DNA from: an uncultured Eggerthellaceae bacterium
GTDB lineage: Bacteria > Actinomycetota > Coriobacteriia > Coriobacteriales > Eggerthellaceae
Direction: 5' to 3'
Assembly: GCA_934670115.1 (NCBI GenBank)
Contig: CAKUOV010000007.1
Location: 7,975 to 71,974 of the forward strand
DNA: 64,000 bases
The first letter of the stretch is position 1. The number at the start of each line of letters is the position of its first letter. The notes beneath the pieces were generated by a model. The model was given only the letters and a program-made list of their open reading frames with translations. It did not search any database and was not told the DNA's origin. Made by a program: the position numbers and the translations under genes. Shown here piece by piece: positions 8,274-16,968 of the stretch.

Positions 8274-9221
8274 TTACAGGCGAACAGGAGCGAACTCGGG
8301 CATCAGCTTGGCGCGCTTGAGCACCTTCACGATCTCGGTCACATCGTTGCCTACCAGCGGCATAACAGGTTCGCGCATCTGGTTCGTGTTGAACACGCCC
8401 ATCTGCCACAGCGCGGTCTTGAAGGCGCCAACGCCGGCACCAAAACCAACCGTAGCGTTCACGTGACGCGTCAGGAACATCAGGCGAGCCAGATAATCCT
8501 GGCACTCGCGCACCTTGTCCCAATCGCCCGCCTTCGCGGCGTTGTACATTTCCACGTACGGCTCGGGAGCCAGGTTCGCCAAGCCAGGAACGGAACCATC
8601 GGCGCCGCCCAGCAACGCACCGTCAACCACTACTTCGTGACCGGTGAGCAGCTGCAACGGGTGACCTGCATCTTCGTTTTCCAGCATAAGCCAGCGGAAG
8701 GAAACGTCGTCGCCCGAAGAGTCCTTCACGCCCGCCAAAACACCATCGCCACCCAAGCGGACCAGCATCGTGGGATCCAGCTTGGTGTGAACGCATACCG
8801 GCAGGTCGTAAGCGAAAAGCGGCAGATTCGTATGCTCGCGAATCACGCGGAAATGACGCTCGTTTTCCTTCGGGCCGCCCAGCGCGTAGAACGGAGCGGT
8901 GCATACCAGCGCATCAATGTCGAACTGTTGCGTGCGCTCGACCTGCTTGATAACGCGCTCGGTTTCCATGTCAATAACGCCCACCAAAACCGGCACGCGA
9001 TGATCAACAATGCGCACGGCATTTTCCAGCACTTCGTAGCGCTGATCATCATTCAAAAAGGCCACTTCGCCACTTGAACCCAAGAAGAACAAACCATGCA
9101 CGCCCGCATCAATCATGCGGTTGATGGAGCGCTCGAACGCAGGCACGTCCAGTTGCTTGTCGGCGGTCAAAGGAACGACCACAGGAGGAATAACACCATG
9201 AAACTTGCTGTACTGAGACAT
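8274..9221 (-). CDS. nanA: N-acetylneuraminate lyase (DapA/NanA family)
   Basis: Class I aldolase; the likely reaction is Neu5Ac to N-acetylmannosamine plus pyruvate. 315 residues from ATG 9221, slightly longer than usual NanA. The pyruvate-binding GSSGE is at about 49-52, the catalytic tyrosine at 138 (FAYDLP), and the Schiff-base lysine at 166 (GVKDSSGD), all at NanA/DapA spacing. The ribosome site is weak. An in-frame extension to 9323 lacks better signals, so the ATG is preferred. DHDPS itself or another pyruvate aldolase would share these residues. The epimerase, kinase, nagA and transporter context is what favours sialic acid. It stands 180 bases downstream of the transporter genes and may have its own promoter. 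Confidence 0.75.
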   Translation of the reverse strand: MSQYSKFHGVIPPVVVPLTADKQLDVPAFERSINRMIDAGVHGLFFLGSSGEVAFLNDDQRYEVLENAVRIVDHRVPVLVGVIDMETERVIKQVERTQQFDIDALVCTAPFYALGGPKENERHFRVIREHTNLPLFAYDLPVCVHTKLDPTMLVRLGGDGVLAGVKDSSGDDVSFRWLMLENEDAGHPLQLLTGHEVVVDGALLGGADGSVPGLANLAPEPYVEMYNAAKAGDWDKVRECQDYLARLMFLTRHVNATVGFGAGVGAFKTALWQMGVFNTNQMREPVMPLVGNDVTEIVKVLKRAKLMPEFAPVRL

Positions 9222-9309
9222 TCTAGTTACCCGATTTCTTCTTTCTATCGTTTGTCTACAACAGTAACGCAAACAATCATACACATTACTTCGGCGTTGC
9301 CGCGCTCGT

Positions 9310-9329
9310 GTTGCGGTCTTCACCGCAAC
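9310..9329. other. Perfect hairpin between transporter and nanA
   Basis: GTTGCGGT - CTTC - ACCGCAAC, 8 bp with a tetraloop, in the gap after the transporter ATPase stop at 9401. There is no T run on either strand, so it is not a standard terminator. Confidence 0.45.
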
Positions 9330-9400
9330 AACAACTCACGCCGCGCCGCAGCGCGAAGCGCGGACACGCGGCAATCCCCAAATGCCGCATCCACGCGCCC

Positions 9401-10504
9401 TTACTCGAAAGCACTCTCGTCCGGATGCAAAAGCGAAGGCGTTGCGCCCAAAAGCAGCTTCGTGTAAGGCTCTTGCGCGTGGTTGAAAATCTGATCGGTG
9501 GTGCCGCGCTCAACAACCATGCCCTTATTCATAACAATGATGCGGTCGGAAATGTAGCGCACCGTTGAAATGTCGTGCGAAATGAACACCATAGAAAGGT
9601 TCAGCTCGCGCTTCAGGTCCATAAGCAGGTTCAAAATCTGCGCACGAACAGAAACATCCAAGGCGGACGTTGGCTCGTCGGCGATGATGACCTCGGGGTT
9701 CAGCGACAGGGCACGTGCAATGGCGACACGCTGACGCTGACCGCCGGAAAGCTGACCGGGAAGCGCTGCCAAACAGCTCTCGGGCAGGCCAACCAGGCCA
9801 ATGAGCTCTTTCACGCGTGCTTCGCGTTCCGCAGGCGTACCCACTTTATGCACAATCATGGGATCCATCAGCTGATCATGCACGCTCATGCGCGCATTCA
9901 GCGCCGTTGCGGGGTCTTGGAATACCACAGACACCACACGGCCAATAGCGCGACGATCAGCCGCCGTGCGCTTCGTAACATCGCGGCCCTTAAAGAACAC
10001 GCGACCCGACGTAGGCGATTGCAAGCCGCACAAAACGTTAGCTGTAGTTGACTTACCGCAGCCCGACTCGCCCACAATGCCAATGCATTCGCCCGGCATA
10101 AGCTTGATGGTAACGCCCTGAACAGCCTTTACCATGTTGGGATGCAGCAGCGATCCGGTGCGCGTCTTGAACGTCACATAAATGTCGTCCAAGAAGATAA
10201 GCGGCTCGCGCCCATCATCGGGCGTATCATCCGGCGCGCTCTTCTCGGGCGCGGGGATGGCCATAAGCTCTTCGCGTACGTTGCGCGCGCGAGAAACAGG
10301 ACGCGAATACACGTCTTCCTTCGTGCCCTCAATGCTGGCCTCGCCCACTTCAATTGCATGCGCTTCGTTATCAACGCGGGCATCGCCCAGCTCGGCCGCT
10401 TCGTCTACCTCGCGATTGACCGTGGCGCCCAAAGCGGCAGAAACGGTGCCTTTTGCAAGCAGCTCATCCGCAGAAGCGGTAAGCGATTCGATTTTCTGCA
10501 CCAT
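9401..10504 (-). CDS. Opp/Dpp-type ABC transporter ATPase (OppF-like)
   Basis: 367 residues. An unusual N-terminal stretch of about 95 residues, rich in Ala/Glu and without a known fold, precedes the ABC domain. Walker A is GESGCGKST near 148, the signature LSGGQRQRVAIARAL near 248, and Walker B VIIADEPTS near 275. The tail GATPSLLHPDE resembles the OppF substrate-family C-terminus. Its ATG overlaps the stop of the upstream permease-ATPase gene (TAATG). It forms the second nucleotide-binding domain of the transporter encoded at 9401-15403. The sialic acid context suggests a SatD-like role, but peptide transport cannot be ruled out from sequence. Confidence 0.8.
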   Translation of the reverse strand: MVQKIESLTASADELLAKGTVSAALGATVNREVDEAAELGDARVDNEAHAIEVGEASIEGTKEDVYSRPVSRARNVREELMAIPAPEKSAPDDTPDDGREPLIFLDDIYVTFKTRTGSLLHPNMVKAVQGVTIKLMPGECIGIVGESGCGKSTTANVLCGLQSPTSGRVFFKGRDVTKRTAADRRAIGRVVSVVFQDPATALNARMSVHDQLMDPMIVHKVGTPAEREARVKELIGLVGLPESCLAALPGQLSGGQRQRVAIARALSLNPEVIIADEPTSALDVSVRAQILNLLMDLKRELNLSMVFISHDISTVRYISDRIIVMNKGMVVERGTTDQIFNHAQEPYTKLLLGATPSLLHPDESAFE

Positions 10505-12537
10505 TATGCCCTCCCTTCTGCCGGCACCAAAGGTTTCAGACCCAGACGCGTAAGCTCGCTATCAGGCAATTCGGCGTAGTAATGATCGGTTCCCTTGAGC
10601 TGCTTCAGCATGGGGCGAACATTGGAAATGCAGTCGGGATGGCTCGAACGCGGACGGAAACGGTCGCCTGCGGGGAAGTCCTTCGGCGACGGAACCGAAC
10701 CCGGCACTTGCAGCAGACGGTCACCACCAGCTTCGATAGATAGGACAGAGCCCAGAAGACCACGGGTGTACTCGTGGATAGGATTCGTCATAATCTCGCG
10801 AACGGGACCCTGCTCCACAACCTGACCTGCGTACATAACGGTAATAGAGTTCGCCACTTCGGCCACCAACGCCAAGTCGTGGCTCACGAAGATCATAGCG
10901 AAGCCCAGCTCGTGCTGCAAGCGGTTCAGCAAGTTGATAACCTGCTTTTGCACGGTAACGTCCAATGCCGTGGTAGGCTCATCGGCAATGATGATCTTCG
11001 GGTCACGCGTAAGCGCCATAGCAATCAAAACGCGCTGACGCTGTCCACCGGAAAGCTCGTGCGGATACGAATCGAGCGTACGCTTCGGATCAAGACCAAC
11101 CAACTCCAAAAGCTCTTCGGCACTACGGGTGCCACCGCGGCTTGTAAGCTGCTTAAACTGCGCCCTGATCAGCATAGACGGGTTCAAAGCGCTCAAGGAG
11201 TCCTGATAAATCATGGCAATTTCGCGACCACGAATCTGGTTCATTTCGCTTTCGCTCATCTCCAGAATGTTCTTGCCGTCGTAAAGAATCTCGCCGGAAA
11301 TCGTGGCAGACGCGGGGTCAAGCAGACCCATGATGGCGCTGGTGGAAATCGACTTGCCGCAGCCGGACTCGCCCACCAGACCCATGGTCTGACGAGGACG
11401 AACAACGTAATTCAAGTGGTCAACCACGTTCACATCGCCATGACGCTTGAACTTAATGCAGAAATCCTTGACTTCCAGAATAGGCGGAACATCGGTGCGT
11501 GCAACAAAGCGGTCGGTACGCTTCGTTTCCACTTCCTTCAGCGCGTTCAGGCGCTTCTCCAGCATTTCAGCCTGGGCAGCGTATGCCAACTTGGGGTCGG
11601 ATACCAAGCGGTCGGCTTCGCGGTCACCCGCAAGGTTATCGTCTGCAGCAGCAACGGGAGCGCTGGGTGCAGCAGCCATGGCGTCGGTAATGCCTTCAGA
11701 CAACACATTCAAGCACAGCGTGGTGATCATAATGAACAAGCCCGGGAACAGCGCCTGCCACCAACGACCGGAAAGAACGCCGGCACGAGCATCGGCAAGA
11801 ATGTTACCCCAGGTCGGAGTCGGTTCAGGAATGCCTGCGCTAATGAACGCCAGCGATGCTTCGAACACAATAGCATCGGCCACGCACACCACGGTAAACA
11901 CCAAAATGGGGGCCAAGCAGTTGCGCATGACATGCTTCACCAAAATCCACGGCGCCTTTGCACCGGAAACAATGGCGGCACGCACGTAATCCTGTCCGTA
12001 CTCGCTTATGATATTCGCGCGCACCACGCGGGCAATCTGCGGCGCGTACAAAATGGCAATTGCCACAATAAGCGACAGGATAGACGGCCTCATAACAACA
12101 ACCACGGTTGCAGCCAACGCGATACCGGGGAAGGACATGATAATGTCCATAATGCGCATGATGATCTCGGAAATCCAGGTGCGCGTAACAGCAGCAACAG
12201 CACCAATAATGGATCCCAGCACCAACGCAAGCGCCGTAGAACCCAAGCCGATGGTCAGCGAGTAGCGAGCACCAAACATAATGCGCGACAAAACATCGCG
12301 GCCCTTGTCGTCGGTGCCGAACAGAAAGTCCGAGCACGGCGCCAAACGAGCCGTGTAAATCTTCAGGGGGTCATAAGGGGCAATCAGATTAGCCGTTACG
12401 GCCATCAAAACGATAAGCAGCAGCACCGCAAGCGAAATCTTGCCCATGGTGCTCATTGCGCGGAAATGGGCAAAGCGAATTTTCTTGCCCGCATTTGCTT
12501 CCAACTTCGCCGTTGTCTTTTCACGAAACTTAACCAT
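10504..12537 (-). CDS. Fused ABC permease-ATPase (OppC-OppD type)
   Basis: 677 residues. Residues about 1-290 are an OppC-type permease with six hydrophobic segments, the periplasmic motif FLFGTDDKGRDVLSRIM near 72-88, and the EAA loop RAAIVSGAKAPWILVKHV near 180. An acidic/Ala-rich linker follows at about 290-350. The ATPase half has Walker A GESGCGKSI near 392, signature LSGGQRQRVLIAMAL near 494, and Walker B IIIADEPTT. A CxxN-type loop near the end (HPDCISNVRP) is common in OppD. The stop overlaps the next gene and the start is one base after the oppB-like stop. Such fusions are known in sialic acid transporters of the SatABCD/SiaEFGI kind, to my recollection, so the fusion supports that substrate. 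Confidence 0.85.
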   Translation of the reverse strand: MVKFREKTTAKLEANAGKKIRFAHFRAMSTMGKISLAVLLLIVLMAVTANLIAPYDPLKIYTARLAPCSDFLFGTDDKGRDVLSRIMFGARYSLTIGLGSTALALVLGSIIGAVAAVTRTWISEIIMRIMDIIMSFPGIALAATVVVVMRPSILSLIVAIAILYAPQIARVVRANIISEYGQDYVRAAIVSGAKAPWILVKHVMRNCLAPILVFTVVCVADAIVFEASLAFISAGIPEPTPTWGNILADARAGVLSGRWWQALFPGLFIMITTLCLNVLSEGITDAMAAAPSAPVAAADDNLAGDREADRLVSDPKLAYAAQAEMLEKRLNALKEVETKRTDRFVARTDVPPILEVKDFCIKFKRHGDVNVVDHLNYVVRPRQTMGLVGESGCGKSISTSAIMGLLDPASATISGEILYDGKNILEMSESEMNQIRGREIAMIYQDSLSALNPSMLIRAQFKQLTSRGGTRSAEELLELVGLDPKRTLDSYPHELSGGQRQRVLIAMALTRDPKIIIADEPTTALDVTVQKQVINLLNRLQHELGFAMIFVSHDLALVAEVANSITVMYAGQVVEQGPVREIMTNPIHEYTRGLLGSVLSIEAGGDRLLQVPGSVPSPKDFPAGDRFRPRSSHPDCISNVRPMLKQLKGTDHYYAELPDSELTRLGLKPLVPAEGRA

Positions 12538-12538
12538 G

Positions 12539-13486
12539 CTACACCGTCCTAATACGCGGGTCGATCAGGATGTACAGCATGTCAACAATAATGTTGATGA
12601 CAATGAAGAAGAAGGCAACCACCAAAACAACACCTTGCACCAGCGTAATGTAGTTGGCCTGAATGCCTTGCAGAATTGCCATGCCCATGCCCGGCAGGTT
12701 GAAAATAACTTCAATAACAACCGCGCCACCAATCAAGTGGGCAATACGCAGACCCAAAACGGTAACGGGGCTGATCAGAGCGTTGCGCAACACGTTTTTC
12801 GCAATAACAGTGCGTCGGGGGATGCCCGCACCAATAGCGGTACGTACATAGCCCTTGTCAAGCTCTTCAACCATGGAGGTACGAATAACGCGCGTCATCT
12901 GGCCAATAACGGGAACTGCCAACGAGATAGCCGGCAGCGCCATGCGCGCGCACCACCCCGCCGGGTCTTGGAAGAAGTCCGGCAAGTTGCCCGAAACGGG
13001 AAGAACGCCCATGAATGCCAAGATAAGCAAAACAGCCAACCAGAACGAAGGCATGGACAAGCTGGCAATGGAGAACACGCGGATAATCTGGTCGGGCCAT
13101 TTATCGCGATATACAGCCGACACCACACCCAGAATAGTGGAGAAAACCAGCGCAATAACCAAGCCCGCAAACGTAAGCTCAAGCGTAACCGGCAGCGCCT
13201 GGCCAATCTTATCGGCAACAGAAGCCTTCGTTGCACCATAAACACCCAAATCACCGTGTAGCAAGTTGCCCATGTACGTAAAGTACTGGACAACAATAGG
13301 GTCGTTCAGACCATTCGCTTCGCGATACGCCTCAACCTGCGCAACAGTTGCATTTTCGCCCAGAACCGTATAGGCCTGGTCGATGGGTGACAACGCCGTA
13401 ACGAAGAACACCAAAATCGTTACGCCGATAATCATGATAGGCAGCGCCACCAAGCGGCGGCCAATAAGCCTGATAAGATTATTCAC
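12539..13486 (-). CDS. ABC transporter permease (OppB type)
   Basis: 315 residues starting at GTG 13486, with AGGAGG four bases upstream; a TTG further up at 13501 lies on top of that ribosome site and is rejected. The start MNNLIRLIGRRLVALPIMII is the usual OppB first helix. A periplasmic stretch (SPIDQAYTVLGENATVAQVE, then GLNDPIVVQYFTYMGNLLHG) follows, then the EAA motif RTAIGAGIPRRTVIAKNVLRN near 225-245. Six hydrophobic segments in all. It partners the fused permease-ATPase to form the membrane pore. It lies 318 bases downstream of the binding-protein gene, with a hairpin in between that can lower its expression relative to the binding protein. Confidence 0.88.
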   Translation of the reverse strand: MNNLIRLIGRRLVALPIMIIGVTILVFFVTALSPIDQAYTVLGENATVAQVEAYREANGLNDPIVVQYFTYMGNLLHGDLGVYGATKASVADKIGQALPVTLELTFAGLVIALVFSTILGVVSAVYRDKWPDQIIRVFSIASLSMPSFWLAVLLILAFMGVLPVSGNLPDFFQDPAGWCARMALPAISLAVPVIGQMTRVIRTSMVEELDKGYVRTAIGAGIPRRTVIAKNVLRNALISPVTVLGLRIAHLIGGAVVIEVIFNLPGMGMAILQGIQANYITLVQGVVLVVAFFFIVINIIVDMLYILIDPRIRTV

Positions 13487-13716
13487 CCCTCCTCCTTTCA
13501 ATTACTCAAGCAATAAGCCCGAAAAAGGCTCTTGGCGAGAACACCCTTATGATTTGCTCGCGTCAAAAGCCTTCTGGCAATGCGGCGGTCTTCCCGTTTT
13601 CCCAGATAAACCGCCACTTTTTGTTTAATTCCGAAGCAAAGTCAAGCCCGCTTGTTCGCACGCCGCTCGCACACAACAGCGCAAACAATTTCCGTGTTTT
13701 TCCGCCCCGAAAGAAC

Positions 13717-13757
13717 AAGAAGGGGGACAGTGCCCAAAAGCACCGTCTCCCTTCTTT
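13717..13757 (-). terminator. Attenuating hairpin between binding-protein and permease genes
   Basis: Long stem GAAGGGAGACGGTGC / GCACTGTCCCCCTTC (minus strand) with a short loop and one mismatch, followed by a broken T-rich run. It probably limits read-through from the binding-protein gene into the permease genes. The rest of 13487-13804 shows nothing coding. Confidence 0.55.
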
Positions 13758-13804
13758 GTTTTTATGCCTTACAAGCGTACATTCAGTGGTTCAAACCGCA
13801 ACTA

Positions 13805-15403
13805 TTATCTAGCAGCGTCGGCATCCAAGAAGTACAGGCCAATGGTAGAAACCGGCTTGAAGCCCTGCAGCTTGTCGGGCCACCAAGCGGTGGACACGGA
13901 CTTGTGCATCAGCGGATACAGCGGCACTTCCTCGGAGATAAGATCGAAGCACTTGTTCCAAGCCTTCTGCTGATCGTCGCCCGTAGACGTACGAGCCTCC
14001 TGCAGATAGGTCTGCATTTCCTCGAACTTCGCGGGATCGCTCTCGGCCCAGAAGGTGCGGCTACGCGTCCAAATGTTGTCGCCATACCACCAGGTCAGCA
14101 ACAGGTCGGGGTCCTTGCCGAAGCAAGAAGGATCGCCCGGGGTCAGCAGCACGTCGTACGTTGCTTCGTCGGAGTTGTTCATGGTTGACCAGTTGACTTC
14201 GCAAACGTTCAACGTAACAGCATCGGTACCCAAAACGGTATCCCAGTTCTCTTTGATCTGCGGAGCCAGGTCCTTCGGCCAACGATCGTTCACCATGAGC
14301 TCAAGCTTCAGATCGGAAGCGCCCGCTTCAGCCAACAGAGTCTTTGCCTTCTCGGGATCATAAGTGTACACGGTGGAAGCCTGATGATAACCCGTGAAGC
14401 TCTCGGGCAAGAAGCTCTTCAAAGCAGCAGCCATGCCAGCCATCTGGTTGGAGATAAGCTTCTCAATGTCGATTGCATAGAACAGAGCCTGACGAACGCG
14501 CTTGTCGTTGAACGGAGCCTTCGTGGTGTTGAACTGCAGGAAGCACAGTGCGAAGGAGTCAAGCGTTTCAACCGTAGCGCCAGCATTCTTGATCAAGTCA
14601 ATGTTGGCTGCGGGTACAAGCTCCATGGCAAGAGAAGTCTTGTCGGTGAAGTACGTGGTACGCGTGGTGTCGTCGTTCAGAATATCCCAGTGCATCTTGG
14701 TTGCCTTGGGCATCTTGGAGCCGTTGTACTTGTCGTTGGGCTCGAACTCAACAGCGCCACCCTTATCGTAATTGCAAGCAGTGATTTTCCAAGGACCAGA
14801 GGTCGGGAAGATACCCTTGTCAAGGTCGGCAGCATCGGTAGCAGCTGGGAACACGCGGCACAAAGCCAAGCGCTGCTTCAGCAGACCCTCGGCAGGATAG
14901 TTCGTGATGATCTTAACACCCTTATCGGTGGTCTGAACTTCCTTAATGAACAGCAGGAAGGACTTATAGGTGTCGTTTGCCATTTCAACTTCAATGGCGT
15001 TCTTTACGTCGGCAGCGGTAACCGCAGAACCGTCGTAGTACTTAGCATCAGCGCGCAGGTCAATGGTGTACTCGGTATCGGAAACCTTAACCGGGTCGCC
15101 TGCAGCCAAAGCAGCGTAAGGAGCGTTGCCGTTCGCGTAATCAAGGTCGTACAGAGCCTCGCAGCAATGGCAGTAAGCAGCCATAACGGCAGCAGCACTT
15201 ACGCCAACGGGAGTGTAGGCATTGGAGGTTGTATAAGCAATACCAGCGGTGATGGTACCGCCACCCTCAAATGCAGCGGAAGCCGAAGCGGAAGCAGAAG
15301 AGCTGCTCGAAGAACCGCAAGCGGACAACCCGGCCACGATTGCGCCTGCGGAAACCATAGAGCCCGCAAGGAACGTGCGCCTTGAAACCTGAGTCTTCAC
15401 CAT
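13805..15403 (-). CDS. ABC transporter substrate-binding lipoprotein (SBP family 5), Tat-exported
   Basis: 532 residues from ATG 15403 with AAAGGAG seven bases upstream; a longer frame to 15457 is unsupported. The N-terminus MVKTQVSRRTFLAGSMV has a twin-arginine signal and a lipobox LSACG at about residues 29-33, so it is probably folded before export and then lipid-anchored. A Ser/Ala linker follows, then an OppA/DppA-type fold. The first gene of the minus-strand transporter operon, ahead of the permeases. Family 5 binding proteins mostly take peptides, but SatA and SiaE of this family bind sialic acid. A 7-6-7 inverted repeat at 15451-15470 is a candidate operator. Confidence 0.85.
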   Translation of the reverse strand: MVKTQVSRRTFLAGSMVSAGAIVAGLSACGSSSSSSASASASAAFEGGGTITAGIAYTTSNAYTPVGVSAAAVMAAYCHCCEALYDLDYANGNAPYAALAAGDPVKVSDTEYTIDLRADAKYYDGSAVTAADVKNAIEVEMANDTYKSFLLFIKEVQTTDKGVKIITNYPAEGLLKQRLALCRVFPAATDAADLDKGIFPTSGPWKITACNYDKGGAVEFEPNDKYNGSKMPKATKMHWDILNDDTTRTTYFTDKTSLAMELVPAANIDLIKNAGATVETLDSFALCFLQFNTTKAPFNDKRVRQALFYAIDIEKLISNQMAGMAAALKSFLPESFTGYHQASTVYTYDPEKAKTLLAEAGASDLKLELMVNDRWPKDLAPQIKENWDTVLGTDAVTLNVCEVNWSTMNNSDEATYDVLLTPGDPSCFGKDPDLLLTWWYGDNIWTRSRTFWAESDPAKFEEMQTYLQEARTSTGDDQQKAWNKCFDLISEEVPLYPLMHKSVSTAWWPDKLQGFKPVSTIGLYFLDADAAR

Positions 15404-15450
15404 AGAAACTCCTTTGGACGTGTAGGCGTCTTTCTTGACACCTGAGCTGA

Positions 15451-15470
15451 AACACATAAAGGCATGTGTT
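15451..15470. promoter_or_regulatory. Candidate operator upstream of the transporter operon
   Basis: AACACAT - 6 bases - ATGTGTT, perfect arms, 48 bases upstream of the binding-protein start codon. The symmetry and position fit a dimeric repressor or activator site. Confidence 0.4.
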
Positions 15471-15547
15471 TATGACATGACTGATTATGAATGAAATCGG
15501 TCGTCTATTCAATGGAAACTCACAGTAATCGAACGTAAATCGAGCAT

Positions 15548-15581
15548 AAGGGGCGCAGAAAAGCTGTGCCAAGCGCCCCAC
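15548..15581 (-). terminator. Probable terminator of the Gfo/Idh gene
   Basis: GGGGCGC ... GCGCCCC with an internal smaller pairing, followed by CTTATG on the minus strand. The T run is weak, so partial read-through into the transporter operon is possible. Confidence 0.4.
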
Positions 15582-15672
15582 TTGACAACCTTCGCCCTTC
15601 ACACTGCGTTATACAGCGGAATACCGTCCGTCCTCTTCCTTCGCTTTCGTTGGAAAACGCCGACAAAAAAAG

Positions 15673-16854
15673 CTACCGAGCTAACGTTTCCTTCTTCTGA
15701 GCCTCTTCCTCAATGCGATCATCGAGGAACTGCAAATAAGCATCTTCATCAACGGGCAACGTAATGGTTGTGTCGTTCCATGCGGAAAGATATGCAGCGT
15801 TTGCAATCTCAAGCCCCTTCAGACCATCTTCGCCGTCGGCAATAAGCGGCGTGCCGAAATGTACGTGATCGGAAAAGTTCTTGAACAGCAGAATATATTG
15901 GTCGTCGGCTTTCTCAACAGGAATCTCTTCCCTTACGCGCCCCGGTACACCAAACGTTTCCGTGTTCGTTTCCGCAAAGGTTTTCGAATCAGGCACGTTG
16001 CGGTCGAACGTAATGGTTTTCCCATCCGTAACGGTAAGCAGACCTTTGTGTCCCCAAATCTCCAAGCGGTTGACGCCGGGCGCTTCGCCACTTGATGCCA
16101 AAATGCTTCCGCGCAGGTCACGAAGGTGCGGAGAAGTCACACCCTGATAAAGCAAACGCATATCAACACAGTCATCTACCAGAAAATCATTGAATTTTCC
16201 GAAATCAACGGAGGCATTAATGCGGTTCGGCATGCCGAATATCCACTGCCAGATATCAATAAAATGCTGGCACTGATTGATAAGCAAGCCGCCCTTTTCG
16301 CCCGCCCAGCTACTACGCCAGCTGGAGCTACGATGATAAGCGGGGCTTCGATACCAATTGCTGCAGACCCAGATTGCTCGGGTAACTTCACCAACAAAAC
16401 CGCTTTCCACCAGCTCCTTTGCTTTTGCGTAAGCGGGGTTTTCACGCGTGCAGTACAGCATGGAGTAAGCCGTGTCGGGTCGTTTTGCAGCAAGCATTTG
16501 ACGCGCTTCGCTCACATCCACCGCCGCGGGCTTATCGCACATAACGTGCTTACCCCGACGAAACGACTCAATGGCAATTTCAGCGTGGGTGCTGTGCGGA
16601 GTAACAATGCAAACGGCGTCGTATTCGCTATCGCGTGCAAACATCTCATTGGTGTTGGCGTAAATCGAAACATCGGGATACAAACGACGAATTGTCTCTT
16701 GACCTGGCTTGTTTCTGCAGCAAATGCCCGTCAACTTCAAGCCGGGAATCTGATTGGCCCCTATAATCTCTGCATATTGGCTTCCCATGCCGCCAAAGCC
16801 AACAATTGCAACGCGCACGTCTTCCATTGTCTGCCACACTTTCATTTTGTACAT
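15673..16854 (-). CDS. Gfo/Idh/MocA family oxidoreductase, candidate 2,7-anhydro-Neu5Ac enzyme
   Basis: About 393 residues. The N-terminal Rossmann fold has VRVAIVGFGGMGSQ. The catalytic-region lysine is in HVMCDKPAAVD near residue 100-110. The C-terminal sheet carries GGLLINQCQHFIDIWQW, a pattern also seen in sugar-processing members with a conserved N-Q-x-x-H. No clear ribosome site picks among ATG 16854, 16845 and 16827. It sits directly upstream of the transporter operon. In several gut bacteria a protein of this family (NanOx/YjhC) converts 2,7-anhydro-Neu5Ac to Neu5Ac through NAD chemistry. That role is inferred here from context and the NQxxH pattern, not proven. Inositol or other sugar dehydrogenase activity is the alternative. 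Confidence 0.7.
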   Translation of the reverse strand: MYKMKVWQTMEDVRVAIVGFGGMGSQYAEIIGANQIPGLKLTGICCRNKPGQETIRRLYPDVSIYANTNEMFARDSEYDAVCIVTPHSTHAEIAIESFRRGKHVMCDKPAAVDVSEARQMLAAKRPDTAYSMLYCTRENPAYAKAKELVESGFVGEVTRAIWVCSNWYRSPAYHRSSSWRSSWAGEKGGLLINQCQHFIDIWQWIFGMPNRINASVDFGKFNDFLVDDCVDMRLLYQGVTSPHLRDLRGSILASSGEAPGVNRLEIWGHKGLLTVTDGKTITFDRNVPDSKTFAETNTETFGVPGRVREEIPVEKADDQYILLFKNFSDHVHFGTPLIADGEDGLKGLEIANAAYLSAWNDTTITLPVDEDAYLQFLDDRIEEEAQKKETLAR

Positions 16855-16968
16855 ATTGGATTGAGCTAACCACGCAGGCGCCATCCGCCCGCGCGTCCGA
16901 ATTCTACCACAGCGCAAAATAGCACGCTGCCCCCGCGAAGCGCAGGGGCGTCGAAGCGCCCAGCGCCC

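Noticed and set aside
10504..12537. Fusion of permease and ATPase as a sequencing error
   Set aside because: There is a clean linker without stops or frame changes, and similar fusions are known in this transporter family.
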